Part shown: positions 39,259-48,267 of the stretch, piece by piece
Layout of the letters: each line of letters starts with the position of its first letter
Numbering within the stretch: the stretch's first letter is position 1
DNA from: Neptuniibacter halophilus
GTDB taxonomy: Bacteria > Pseudomonadota > Gammaproteobacteria > Pseudomonadales > Balneatricaceae
Assembly (NCBI RefSeq): GCF_030295765.1
Contig: NZ_AP027292.1
Location: 3,782,001-3,846,000 of the forward strand
Direction: 5' to 3'
Length of the DNA stretch: 64,000 nucleotides
The notes under the pieces: model-generated
What the model was told of the DNA's origin: nothing
Seen by the model: only the letters and a program-made list of their open reading frames with translations
The model's database searches: none
Program-made: the position numbers and the translations under genes

Positions 39259-39600
39259 TCAGCGCGGGTCATCCCCCGACGATCTGACGATCTGTATCGC
39301 CTGCGCAACACTGCTCACCGCAAATTTGGCAGCGCAGCACGCCCCGACAGATGAAAAGTGCGCCTGAATCAGTTGGTTGATTTCATCTTTCTCAACATAC
39401 TGACCGGCAACTCTTCGTATTACAGCCCCTGCGGAACCTTCATCGAGCGCATACACAGCACCCGATGAGTCAATTAACCGGTCATCCTCGTCATAACAGC
39501 AGCCGTTAAGATCCGCATCAGTTTGCCATGCCGACTCAGACTCAACTAACTGCAGCTCATTTTCACCTCTGAATTGAATAATTGCGGGCCAGCAGATCAC
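39259..39600 (-). CDS. Small DUF4144-like protein
   Basis: 113 residues, acidic in the first half (ICWPAIIQFRGENELQLVES, YDEDDRLIDSSGAVYALDE) and with a Cys-Cys pair in the second half (GACCAAKF). The N-terminal W-P-A-I-I pattern and the D-x-L-I-D-S-x-G segment look like the DUF4144 family of marine gammaproteobacteria, whose function is not known. Family assignment is from memory and tentative. It lies between a terminator and the dehalogenase-like gene, on its own. Confidence 0.55.
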   Translation of the reverse strand: MICWPAIIQFRGENELQLVESESAWQTDADLNGCCYDEDDRLIDSSGAVYALDEGSAGAVIRRVAGQYVEKDEINQLIQAHFSSVGACCAAKFAVSSVAQAIQIVRSSGDDPR

Positions 39601-39711
39601 TTCGTTTTCCTGAATATGGGCTGTTGTTGAGGGTTGTATGTAGAGAGTTATACTGACACTGCTATGGATCTGTTTCAGCCATCACTTATGTAATCATGAC
39701 ACAGTGCAGAT

Positions 39712-40602
39712 TTATTCTGCAGCCTGCGCTTTAAAAAAGCTGATCAGCCAGCCAGCCGTTTCTTCGGGCGCTTCTTCAGGCAAAAAGTGACCACAATCGA
39801 GCGCCTCACCTTCGACCTGTTCCGCATAACGGCCCCAGACATCCACCACATCATACAGCATAGCCACCAGCCCTTTGGCACCCCACAATGCCTGCACAGG
39901 CATCGTAAGCTGAACACCGGCATCTTGCTGATCATGGTCCAGATCGATAGTCGCTGCGGCGCGATAGTCTTCACAGGTTGAATGGATCGCCTCCGGGCTG
40001 AAGCAACGGACATATTCCCTGACCGCTTCCGGCGCAAACGCCGCATCATTACCTTTACTCCAGGCACTGAGCTTCGCCGTCAGAAAATACTCAGCGTCGC
40101 CACCGATCAGACGCTCGGGTAACGGCGAAGGCTGAATCAGGAAGAACCAGTGATAATAGCCTGTGGCAAAGGTACGTTCCGTTTGGGCATACATATGCTC
40201 CGTCGGCACAATATCGAGAAAAGAAACTGCTTTCACTGCATCAGGATAGTCCCGCGCTAATCGATGCGCGACACGTCCACCCCGGTCATGCCCGGCAACA
40301 AAGTAGCTGTCATGGCCCAACTGCTTCATCAAGGCTGCCTGATCTGCTGCAAGCTCACGTTTTGAATAAGGCAGATGATCTTCATCGGTTTCCGGTTTGT
40401 CCGAATCGCCGTATCCGCGCAGATCACTTAACACCACATGAAAACCGGCATCAACCAGCACCGGCGCTACTTTGTGCCAACAGACATGCGTCTGGGGGTA
40501 ACCGTGAAGCAGCAACACCACCGGCCCCTGACCCGCAGTCCGTACCCGCAAGGTAATACCAGAAGATAGCTGCACCCTGTCGTCGGTAAAATTCTCAAAC
40601 AT
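39712..40602 (-). CDS. Alpha/beta hydrolase, haloacetate dehalogenase-like
   Basis: 296 residues. The nucleophile is an aspartate, in AGHDRGGRVAHRLA (not the Ser of esterases), with LLLHGYPQTHVCWHKVAP and DLRGYGDSDKP, and a catalytic His in DCGHFLPEEAPEE. The two arginines of HDRGGR and the YYHWFFL segment correspond to residues that bind the carboxylate and the halide in fluoroacetate dehalogenase. It would hydrolyse haloacetates to glycolate, or act on a similar small acid. Activity on C-F bonds cannot be told from sequence. Single gene. Confidence 0.78.
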   Translation of the reverse strand: MFENFTDDRVQLSSGITLRVRTAGQGPVVLLLHGYPQTHVCWHKVAPVLVDAGFHVVLSDLRGYGDSDKPETDEDHLPYSKRELAADQAALMKQLGHDSYFVAGHDRGGRVAHRLARDYPDAVKAVSFLDIVPTEHMYAQTERTFATGYYHWFFLIQPSPLPERLIGGDAEYFLTAKLSAWSKGNDAAFAPEAVREYVRCFSPEAIHSTCEDYRAAATIDLDHDQQDAGVQLTMPVQALWGAKGLVAMLYDVVDVWGRYAEQVEGEALDCGHFLPEEAPEETAGWLISFFKAQAAE

Positions 40603-40834
40603 ACCTTCATCTCCTAGACGCGATCGGTGTCAGGTATAGCCAACCTGATGCACACAAATATTAAGTAAGAAGCCGGTGAACTGAGTGTAAGCGAGGATAA
40701 AGGAATAACAAAAGCAGAACGCGCAACCGAAGCCTACTCTTCAGATTATGAAAAGACAAAATACGACATTTAGTGATCGGAAGGCTTTGCTGATTGGCAC
40801 CACGAAGTGTCAGATCGAGCAACCTGTTAAATCG

Positions 40835-41620
40835 TCAGTTTACGATTTGGGGTGGTAAATAAATCGTAAATTCATTTACTGGTTCTATCAAAACACTATG
40901 AGGCGTCTGTTGCTCAGCAATAGAAACGAGCCCCATGCGGTCTAATAGAGAAAATTCCGCATTTAATAACCGCCCTGCCTTAACGTTTAGCCTATCGTGC
41001 CATACCCGGTAAGTTCCAAGCTTACCATCTCTACGATGATAGAATCCGGCCAGTGGATGAGTTAAAAATACCAGACCTGTTTCTGCATTCGGGAAGCCGG
41101 GGAGCTTCAATTGGGCACCTTCATCCTGAACGAGCTGAACACTGGCCTGCGCCCAGTTCGATTCGGTTTTCATTTTATATCTGGTGTACAGCCCGCTCGA
41201 ATCATTTTCACAGTCGAAGTGCACTTTTCCGGGATACCAGGGGAGATTCCAAAGATACCTTGGAACAACGATAGTCCATGAATCGAGTGTTGTTCCGATG
41301 AACCATACGCATTTCTCACCGGTTACTGTATCAACGATATAAATACGATAATTCGTTTGCCCCATTCTGAATTTAGGGAAGGGATATACCGCTGACGTGA
41401 AATCAACATCAATAAAAGGAACCACTGAAATCATAGCCCGCGGCTGACCATTAATCTCCACCAGATCAAGCGCAAACCGATCTGGGAATAAGCCCCGGAA
41501 CCTGTCTGGATCGACTGCATAGGTTATGATTGAAAAATGCTGAAGCTTACATAGAACGTCGATGCCTACAGGATCAGGCCGCTTATGTATGTAGTCCCTG
41601 AATTCCAGATTCCCTTGCAC
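40835..41620 (-). CDS. DUF2071-family protein
   Basis: 261 residues. Repeated beta-strand pattern and segments such as LFPDRFALDLVEINGQPRAMISVVPF and GKLGTYRVWHDRL fit the DUF2071 / acetoacetate-decarboxylase-like superfamily (YqjF-type). Catalytic role unknown. No partner gene: the 230 bases downstream and 470 bases upstream are empty of supported genes. Confidence 0.65.
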   Translation of the reverse strand: MQGNLEFRDYIHKRPDPVGIDVLCKLQHFSIITYAVDPDRFRGLFPDRFALDLVEINGQPRAMISVVPFIDVDFTSAVYPFPKFRMGQTNYRIYIVDTVTGEKCVWFIGTTLDSWTIVVPRYLWNLPWYPGKVHFDCENDSSGLYTRYKMKTESNWAQASVQLVQDEGAQLKLPGFPNAETGLVFLTHPLAGFYHRRDGKLGTYRVWHDRLNVKAGRLLNAEFSLLDRMGLVSIAEQQTPHSVLIEPVNEFTIYLPPQIVN

Positions 41621-42094
41621 TCTGCTTCCCTCAGATTTTAATGTGCACAGTTAGCTCAGAATGCCTTTTCCTGTTATCAGTTTCCAGAACTTTGGGTGCA
41701 TAAGGCTCTACCCCGTTACTACGGACACACCCAAAAAGAAGGTTCCTGATCGCCAGATTCCAGCAGCCCGTATCTGGAAGAGGTTCGCCTCTGACACAAA
41801 CCAGCCCTCCTCTTGCCTTTCTGCATTTTTTTTTCTGCAGTACAAAGCAGACCCTAAGGCACGAAAGGGATTTTGCACAGGGCGTGCAGTGTATCGGTCT
41901 CTGAACCCTGGCAATCTGTATCCTGTAAAAAAATCTCATCTGCAAAAAGCGCATAAATCTGACCCCTGTCATTTATCCATACAAAAGGGGTCGCAGACAG
42001 ATATATCCAAAGAGGTAGTTTTTTTGATCCTTTGGCCGTTATCTGTAGAATTGGAACGATCTACAAGCCCAGTTAATTACCAAAGGGTCATTAT
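41621..42094. other. Intergenic region upstream of nhaA
   Basis: About 470 bases. A 113-codon frame on the minus strand exists but shows no recognisable domain. The region should hold the nhaA promoter; no operator identified. Confidence 0.5.
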
Positions 42095-43546
42095 ATGAAG
42101 CGTGCTAAAGGAAAACGGCTTAAACGATTTGCAGGGAAAGAGCATGTTGCTCCCTGGGAGAAAGCCTTTGATCGTGTGCTGACTCCACTCGAAGAGTTTA
42201 TTCATCGTCAGACCACCAGTGGTATATTGCTGATGCTCTGCGCACTGATTGCTCTGGTCATCGCAAACGGTCCGTTTGCGGAGGCTTACCACCATATTTT
42301 TCAACAGTACCTGACCATTGGTCTGGAAAACGTCAATCTTTCCAAAACAATCCACCACTGGGTTAACGACGGCCTGATGGCCATCTTCTTTCTAGTGGTA
42401 GGTCTTGAACTTAAACGTGAGCTTCTGGTGGGCGAGCTGGCCAACCCGAAGCAAGCGATGCTGCCAATCATTGCCGCGCTTGGCGGCATGATGGTGCCTG
42501 CCGTTATCTACCTGATCACTAACCCGACCGGCCATACCGCGCACGGCTGGGGTATTCCTATGGCAACAGACATTGCCTTCGCGCTGGGTGCACTGGCGTT
42601 GCTTGGTAACCGCGTGCCTAAAAGCCTGCTGATGTTCCTGATCGCAGTGGCCATTGTGGATGACCTTGGCGCTGTAGTAGTAATCGCCCTGTTCTATACC
42701 GAATCCATCAACATGATAGCGCTGAGCCTTGTCGGTGTGTTCACATTCCTGCTCGTCTGCCTCAATCTGGGTGGTGTTCGACGCTTATTGCCCTACCTGA
42801 TCATCGGTATATTCCTCTGGATTGCCATGCTCAAGAGTGGGGTTCATGCTACGCTGGCCGGGGTCATTCTCGCCTTTATCGTGCCAATGAAACCCAAATA
42901 CGACCCCAAGCTGTTCCTCAACCTGATTGGCGAAAGCGTGGATCGTATCAAGGCAGCGTATAAAAATGATGAGAACATCGTCATCAATGATTCCCTGCGG
43001 TCGCAGGTTCGGTCGCTGAGTAAAGGTGCTTATCTGGTACAGGCGCCGGCACAGGTGCTCGAGAGCAGGCTACACCTTTCTTCCGCGTACATCGTCATCC
43101 CGATCTTTGCGATCGCGAATGCCGGTGTCGCAATCGATTTCTCGAACATTGCTGGCATTGTGCTGCACCCGGTTGCCATGGGAATAGGCGCGGGTCTGGT
43201 AATCGGCAAGCTGATTGGTATTGCCGGCTTTACCTGGATTGCGGTGAAATCAGGTCTTTGCACGTTACCTGCTGACCTCAATATGAGACATATCATCGGT
43301 GTGGCATTTATGGGTGGGATTGGCTTTACCATGTCGATCTTTATCGCCGAACTGGGCTTTGCCAATTACCCTGCCGACCTGCTGATGGCGAAAACAGGTA
43401 TCCTGTTCGCATCCTTCACGGCCGGAATCATCGGGTTCATCTGGCTCTACCTGACCTCGAAACGAGAGCAGAATATGGAGAACTCCGAAGAGATGGAGAT
43501 TGATGACACCGTTGAAGAACCGGGGTCACCCACGACTCAGGGTTAA
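42095..43546 (+). CDS. nhaA: Na+/H+ antiporter NhaA
   Basis: 483 residues, about 95 longer than E. coli NhaA. Inner-membrane exchanger that expels Na+ in return for protons, useful in a marine cell. The conserved Asp pair is Asp189-Asp190 in IVDDLGA, and Asp159 in ATDIAFA corresponds to E. coli Asp133. The extra length comes from a longer N terminus, a cytoplasmic insertion of about 50 residues between helices (around MKPKYDPKLFLNLIGE to VLESRLH), and an acidic C-terminal tail. Followed by a terminator. Confidence 0.95.
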   Translation: MKRAKGKRLKRFAGKEHVAPWEKAFDRVLTPLEEFIHRQTTSGILLMLCALIALVIANGPFAEAYHHIFQQYLTIGLENVNLSKTIHHWVNDGLMAIFFLVVGLELKRELLVGELANPKQAMLPIIAALGGMMVPAVIYLITNPTGHTAHGWGIPMATDIAFALGALALLGNRVPKSLLMFLIAVAIVDDLGAVVVIALFYTESINMIALSLVGVFTFLLVCLNLGGVRRLLPYLIIGIFLWIAMLKSGVHATLAGVILAFIVPMKPKYDPKLFLNLIGESVDRIKAAYKNDENIVINDSLRSQVRSLSKGAYLVQAPAQVLESRLHLSSAYIVIPIFAIANAGVAIDFSNIAGIVLHPVAMGIGAGLVIGKLIGIAGFTWIAVKSGLCTLPADLNMRHIIGVAFMGGIGFTMSIFIAELGFANYPADLLMAKTGILFASFTAGIIGFIWLYLTSKREQNMENSEEMEIDDTVEEPGSPTTQG

Positions 43547-43556
43547 TCAGCACGAC

Positions 43557-43587
43557 ACTTGCCCCCGACTCAGGGGGCAAGTTGTTT
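43557..43587 (+). terminator. Intrinsic terminator after nhaA
   Basis: ACTTGCCCCC and GGGGGCAAGT arms around a six-base loop, then TGTTT. Confidence 0.82.
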
Positions 43588-43624
43588 CTGGCCCCGGAAA
43601 TCAGACAAGACGACCCCTTACCCC

Positions 43625-43886
43625 GTAGGGTGTAATGGCAAAGCATATTGCACCAACCTGGCATCGCGCATTACATACCATCTCTTTTTTTGGGTTACGC
43701 TCCGCTAACCCAACCAACGAGTACGCCGTAGGTGCAATAGCGAAGCGTATTGCACCAATCTGGCATCACGCATTACATACCATCTCTTTTTTTTGGGCTT
43801 ACACTCCGCTAACCCAACCTACACATAGACAAGCAACGCGACCAACGAATACACCGTAGGGTGCAATAGCGAAGCGTATTGCACCA
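43625..43886. repeat. Imperfect tandem array of palindrome-bearing repeats
   Basis: Unit starts at 43625, 43728 and 43856, each beginning GTAGG(G)TG(C/T)AAT. The core GGTGCAATAGCGAAGCGTAT and its complement GCACC form a palindrome; units 1 and 2 also share a CATTACATACCATCTC block, a T-run and a GGGTTACGCTCCGCTAACCC palindrome. Unit lengths are about 103 and 128 bases, and the third is partial. Such intergenic palindromic repeats are common in gammaproteobacteria. Another hairpin follows at 43933-43955. No gene lies in 43588-44104. Confidence 0.8.
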
Positions 43887-43932
43887 GAAACGATATAAAG
43901 GCAGGTAGGTTGGCATGGGGGCTGGATTGATT

Positions 43933-43955
43933 GGTTACAGCTTCTTGCTGTAACC
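43933..43955. repeat. Hairpin GGTTACAGC/GCTGTAACC
   Basis: Nine-pair perfect stem with a five-base loop in the non-coding stretch between the tandem repeats and the tRNA gene. Purpose unknown; possibly another part of the repeat family. Confidence 0.6.
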
Positions 43956-44057
43956 ACCCTTCGGGCTTCGCGCTGACGCGCTCGATGGTGATTGCTGCGC
44001 AATCGCTGAACCAAGGGTATCAAAGGAACAAAACCAGAACTCGTTTACGAGGTTCTG

Positions 44058-44099
44058 AAAATAAAAAAGGCCATCCTTGCGGATGACCTTTTTTATTTT
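44058..44099 (-). terminator. Terminator downstream of tRNA-fMet
   Basis: AAAATAAAAAAGGCCATCC, loop TTGC, GGATGACCTTTTTTATTTT. Strong stem with T-tract in both directions; it sits directly after the minus-strand tRNA. Confidence 0.9.
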
Positions 44100-44104
44100 G
44101 AATC

Positions 44105-44174
<70 letters not shown>

Positions 44175-44181
<7 letters not shown>

Positions 44182-44224
44182 TCAACATTTCTACATTGCT
44201 CAGAGCTAGCTGCCCCGCATCAAC
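44175..44224. repeat. 12-base direct repeat duplicating the tRNA 5' end
   Basis: GTTGATGCGGGG (minus strand) occurs at the start of the tRNA (44175-44186) and again 38 bases upstream (44213-44224). It looks like the remnant of a second tRNA copy lost by recombination. Confidence 0.6.
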
Positions 44225-44552
44225 GTGGTGCGCATAGTATAGAGCTGGTCTGCTGTTGGCAAGCACTATTTAACGCAACTGCGAAATAAAGTGTGACTTT
44301 GTATTTTTGTACACTTTTCAATCAGTTAATTAATGAATCCTGATCAACATCAGATTTTTAACCGGATCATGGTTTTTTTCTGGATACTCAAAACAGACAC
44401 GCTATCATTAGTTCACTTTGGGTTTCCGCATTGCGTAAAACGCAATAGAGCAATCCATATATATCATTTTACGCGACACTCACGATCCATTAGAGTGGAG
44501 CGCATAACAAACTGATGTCGGTTTTCCGGCTATTAATTACGGAATAAAAGAA
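44182..44552. other. Intergenic region between tRNA-fMet and ilvC
   Basis: 371 bases, AT-rich, no supported gene. It should carry both divergent promoters. No ilvY regulator is adjacent, unlike E. coli. Confidence 0.55.
44236..44262 (-). promoter_or_regulatory. Candidate promoter of tRNA-fMet
   Basis: On the minus strand TTGCCA (44257-44262) and TATACT (44236-44241) are separated by 15 bases. The spacing is shorter than ideal but the -10 box is near-consensus. The leader downstream repeats the first bases of the tRNA. Confidence 0.45.
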
Positions 44553-46028
44553 ATGTCTAACAACTATTTCAACACACTGCCACTGCGTGAGCAGCTGGAG
44601 CAGCTGGCTAAATGTCGTTTTATGTCTATGGATGAATTCAGCGATGGCGTTGAAGCTCTGAAAGGCAAAAAAATGGTCGTTATCGGCTGTGGTGCACAGG
44701 GTCTGAACCAGGGTCTGAACCTGCGTGACAGTGGTCTGGACGTTTCTTACGCTCTGCGTGAAGCTGCAATCGCTGAAAAGCGCCAGTCCTGGAAAAACGC
44801 GACTGAGAACGGCTTTACTGTAGGTACTTACGAAGAGCTAATCCCTACTGCTGACGTTGTCCTTAACCTGACTCCTGACAAGCAGCACACTTCTGTTGTT
44901 AATGCAGTTATGCCGCTGATGAAAGAAGGTTCTTGCCTGTCTTACTCCCACGGTTTCAACATTGTTGAAGAAGGTATGCAGATCCGTGACGACATCACCG
45001 TTATCATGGTTGCCCCTAAGTGCCCTGGTTCTGAAGTACGCGCTGAATACGTGCGTGGTTTTGGTGTACCAACACTGATCGCCGTTCACGAAGACAACGA
45101 TCCTAAAGGCGAAGGTCTGGCACTGGCTAAAGCTTACGCTGTAGGTACCGGCGGTCACAAAGCAGGCGTTCTGATGTCTTCTTTCATCGCGGAAGTTAAA
45201 TCTGACCTGATGGGTGAGCAGACTATTCTGTGCGGCATGCTGCAGACCGGTTCCATCCTGTGCTTCGACAAGATGGTTGAGAAAGGTATCGATGCAGGTT
45301 ACGCCTCTAAACTGATTCAGTACGGTTGGGAAACCATCACTGAAGCACTGAAATACGGCGGCGTAACTAACATGCTGGATCGTCTTTCTAACCCGGCTAA
45401 GATCAAAGCATTTGATCTGTCTGAAGAGCTGAAAGTGATCATGCGCCCACTGTACAACAAGCACCAGGATGACATCATCGACGGTACTTTCTCTCGCGTG
45501 ATGATGGAAGACTGGGCGAACGATGACAAGAACCTGCTGGGCTGGCGTGCAGAAACTGCTGAGACTAACTTCGAGAAGACTCCGGCAGGCGACGTAGAGA
45601 TTTCAGAACAGGAGTTCTTCGACAACGGCATCCTGATGGTGGCTATGGTTAAAGCAGGTGTTGAGCTGGCATTTGAAACTATGACGGCTGCAGGCATCAT
45701 TGCTGAATCAGCTTACTACGAGTCTCTGCACGAAACTCCGCTGATTGCTAACACCATCGCGCGTAAGAAACTGTACGAAATGAATGCAACGATTTCTGAT
45801 ACTGCAGAGTACGGTTGCTACCTGTACAACCACGCTTGCCTGCCACTGCTGGCTGACTTCATGAAGAAGATCGACACTGATGTTATCGGTAAAGGTCTGG
45901 ATCTGGCAGACAACGGCGTAGACAACGCTCGCCTGATCGAAGTTAACGCTGCACTGCGCTCTCACCCTGTTGAAGCAGTAGGTGCCGAGCTGCGTAAGCA
46001 CATGGCTGACATGAAGAAAATCGTATAA
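44553..46028 (+). CDS. ilvC: Ketol-acid reductoisomerase, class II
   Basis: 491 residues, the long E. coli-type enzyme of valine, isoleucine and leucine synthesis. N-terminal NADPH fold with [19 protein letters not shown] (about residues 44-62) and two C-terminal helical knotted domains. Metal and substrate residues are in the [13 protein letters not shown] and ISDTAEYG regions. Codon use is strongly biased toward CTG, GGT, AAA and CGT, indicating high expression. Followed by a strong terminator. Confidence 0.97.
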   Translation: MSNNYFNTLPLREQLEQLAKCRFMSMDEFSDGVEALKGKKMVVIGCGAQGLNQGLNLRDSGLDVSYALREAAIAEKRQSWKNATENGFTVGTYEELIPTADVVLNLTPDKQHTSVVNAVMPLMKEGSCLSYSHGFNIVEEGMQIRDDITVIMVAPKCPGSEVRAEYVRGFGVPTLIAVHEDNDPKGEGLALAKAYAVGTGGHKAGVLMSSFIAEVKSDLMGEQTILCGMLQTGSILCFDKMVEKGIDAGYASKLIQYGWETITEALKYGGVTNMLDRLSNPAKIKAFDLSEELKVIMRPLYNKHQDDIIDGTFSRVMMEDWANDDKNLLGWRAETAETNFEKTPAGDVEISEQEFFDNGILMVAMVKAGVELAFETMTAAGIIAESAYYESLHETPLIANTIARKKLYEMNATISDTAEYGCYLYNHACLPLLADFMKKIDTDVIGKGLDLADNGVDNARLIEVNAALRSHPVEAVGAELRKHMADMKKIV

Positions 46029-46065
46029 GTCACTATAACTTAAACGATTTTCCAGGCTAGAAATC

Positions 46066-46096
46066 AAAAGCCAGGGCCTGCGCCCTGGCTTTTTTT
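46066..46096 (+). terminator. Intrinsic terminator after ilvC
   Basis: AAAAGCCAGGGC, loop CTGC, GCCCTGGCTTTTTTT. Confidence 0.93.
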
Positions 46097-46135
46097 TACC
46101 CATGATTTTGCGGCTCTGGCCGCTTAGGTTTCCGC

Positions 46136-47578
46136 ATGAACAGTATCCAGATCGAAAATTACAGCGCTGAATTTGGCGAGTCGTTTACCCTGAAAAATAT
46201 CAACTGGCAGATCGAACCGGATCAGCACTGGGTGATTACCGGCACCAATGGCTCCGGTAAATCTGCCCTTTCCGCTATCCTGGCAGGCGCTGGTGAGCAC
46301 ATCTCCGGCAGCATCAGCGGCTTGCCTGAACGGGTCGCACTGGTGTCGTTTGAAGCCCAGGCTGAATTGATTGAGCGCGAGCTGAAAAAAGACGATGCGG
46401 ATATCATGGATGTGATCTCCGAGGGTACGCCGGTGCGGGAGATACTGGAGGAAGGTAAAGCCGACAACCCTGACTTTGACGCTGAGCTACTGAACGAGCT
46501 GATCGATAAATTCAAACTGCACACAATGCTCGAGCGCAGCTTCCGTAAGCTCTCAACCGGTGAAACCCGGAAGATCATGCTGATTCGCGCACTGGTTAAC
46601 AAACCGGGCCTGATCATTCTTGATGAGCCTTTCGATGGTCTCGACGTTGATTCCATGGCGACCCTGAATGAGTTGCTGCAGAGCCAGATCGATACCGTAC
46701 CGATGGTGCTGGTGCTTAACCGATTCGATGAGATGCCGGAGTTTATCACCCACATCGCCTACGTCGATAAGGGCGAGCTGCATCATACGGTTGATATCAA
46801 CGATCAGCAGGCATATGACGATCTATACCAACTGCTGCACCTCAAAACTACCGATCTGGAGGTACCACCTACCGATGAATCCGATCGACCACCAGCTCTG
46901 AATCCAGATGAACCGCTGGTTAAGCTCAGCAATATCCGGGTGGCCTACGGTGATAATACGGTTATCGACGGACTCGACTGGACCATCAAACCCGGCGAGC
47001 ACTGGCAACTGAGCGGCCCCAACGGCAGTGGTAAAACCTGCCTGCTGAATCTGATCACCGGCGATCATCCGCAGTGCTACACCAACGACATTTTTGTCTT
47101 TGGTATGCAGCGCGGTAATGGTGAAACCATCTGGCAGATCAAACAGTACATCGGCTATGTATCCACCGCGCTGCAGTGGGAGTACCGGGTCAGTATCAGC
47201 CTGCGCAATGTCATTATCTCCGGATTCCATGACAGCATCGGCATGTACAGTAAAAGTACCGATCGCCAGAAACAGGTTGCTGATCAGTGGCTGGAACTGC
47301 TGGGCATGAAAGACCGGGCTGATCAGCCATACAACCAGCTCTCTTTCGGCGACCAGCGGTTATTGTTGATAGCACGGGCCATGGTCAAACACCCAACCCT
47401 GCTGATTCTCGACGAACCCTGCCTGGGTCTGGATGATATTAACCGTCAATTGGTACTCGCCCTGATCGAGAAGATCTGCACCAGCTCCGGTACAACCGTA
47501 CTCTACGTGAATCATCACGCCGAAGACCAGATCAGTGGTATTCAGCAGTTCATGCAACTGGTTAAAGCTGACGCCTGA
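46136..47578 (+). CDS. modF: Tandem ABC ATPase, ModF type
   Basis: 480 residues, two ABC ATPase domains in one chain with no membrane part. Walker A motifs are GTNGSGKS (about residue 38) and GPNGSGKT (about residue 294); signature-like segments are LSTGETRK and LSFGDQRL; Walker B are LIILDEPFDGLD and LLILDEPCLGLD. The closest family is E. coli ModF (photorepair PhrA). ModF is linked to molybdate by name and operon in E. coli, but its role is not clear. Here it is 28 kb from modABC and is followed by a SUOX-fold gene. Confidence 0.87.
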   Translation: MNSIQIENYSAEFGESFTLKNINWQIEPDQHWVITGTNGSGKSALSAILAGAGEHISGSISGLPERVALVSFEAQAELIERELKKDDADIMDVISEGTPVREILEEGKADNPDFDAELLNELIDKFKLHTMLERSFRKLSTGETRKIMLIRALVNKPGLIILDEPFDGLDVDSMATLNELLQSQIDTVPMVLVLNRFDEMPEFITHIAYVDKGELHHTVDINDQQAYDDLYQLLHLKTTDLEVPPTDESDRPPALNPDEPLVKLSNIRVAYGDNTVIDGLDWTIKPGEHWQLSGPNGSGKTCLLNLITGDHPQCYTNDIFVFGMQRGNGETIWQIKQYIGYVSTALQWEYRVSISLRNVIISGFHDSIGMYSKSTDRQKQVADQWLELLGMKDRADQPYNQLSFGDQRLLLIARAMVKHPTLLILDEPCLGLDDINRQLVLALIEKICTSSGTTVLYVNHHAEDQISGIQQFMQLVKADA

Positions 47579-47586
47579 GCAGACTC

Positions 47587-47623
47587 AAGGCCGCTTCTGC
47601 AACACACTGTAAAAGCGGTCTTT
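47587..47623 (+). terminator. Probable terminator after modF
   Basis: AAGGCCGCTT and AAGCGGTCTT arms (one G-U pair), 16-base loop, followed by TCTCCCTCTT. Confidence 0.6.
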
Positions 47624-47769
47624 CTCCCTCTTCCTGCCCTTTTTCAGGCCCTGTTTTCAAACAGAAAGTATGAGAACAAACACTCATTATTTATCCGGCT
47701 TAACTAGAATAGACCCACCATTTTTGCTAATAATAAGGGAGCTATAATAATTCGAATAAGGCTTACCCA

Positions 47770-48267
47770 ATGAAACGGTTGTTTATTCTGCTGGCAGTGC
47801 TGGTGCTTTCTCCGGCCCTGCAGGCAGACACCCTTCCCAGCCCTGAAGGCAAAACCATTCTGACCCTGTCAGGCAACATCCGGCATACTCAGGATGGCAG
47901 CCATGCAATGTTTGATCTCTCTCAGTTGCAACAGCTTGAAAGCCAGACCTTCAACCTGCACACCCGCTGGACCGATCGTAGCCATGAATACTATGGCCCG
48001 CTTCTGACCGCCATACTGGAGAAAGTCGGCGCACAGGGAGACACGCTCGTTCTGACTGCACTGAATGATTACTCCATTGCAATTGACCGGGCCTTTGTCG
48101 ATAAATATCAACCGATTCTGGCCTGGCGGGATGATGGCAAACCCATGACAATCCGGGACAAAGGGCCGCTCTGGCTGTTACTACCCCACGATAAATACCC
48201 GGAACTGAATTCGGAAGACAATACAGGGAAGATGATCTGGCAGCTCTCTCATATTGAGATCCGATAA
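47770..48267 (+). CDS. Periplasmic SUOX-fold (molybdopterin-oxidoreductase-like) protein lacking cysteine
   Basis: 165 residues. A signal peptide (KRLFILLAVLVLSPALQA) precedes a short domain with LTLSGNIRHT, YYGPLLTAILEKVG, LTALNDYSIAIDR, MTIRDKGPLWLLLPHD and IWQLSHIEI, which fits the oxidoreductase molybdopterin-binding (SUOX) fold. The whole protein has no cysteine, so it cannot hold molybdenum through the usual Cys ligand. It is probably a degenerate sensor or binding domain. Its stop overlaps the GGDEF-EAL gene start (ATAATG). Confidence 0.75.
   Translation: MKRLFILLAVLVLSPALQADTLPSPEGKTILTLSGNIRHTQDGSHAMFDLSQLQQLESQTFNLHTRWTDRSHEYYGPLLTAILEKVGAQGDTLVLTALNDYSIAIDRAFVDKYQPILAWRDDGKPMTIRDKGPLWLLLPHDKYPELNSEDNTGKMIWQLSHIEIR

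Noticed and set aside
41631..41972. 113-codon minus-strand frame upstream of nhaA
   Set aside because: Cysteine- and arginine-rich with no domain; looks like a chance frame.
43625..43886. Possible CRISPR array
   Set aside because: Units are over 100 bases, imperfect and palindromic, with no short spacers and no cas genes nearby.
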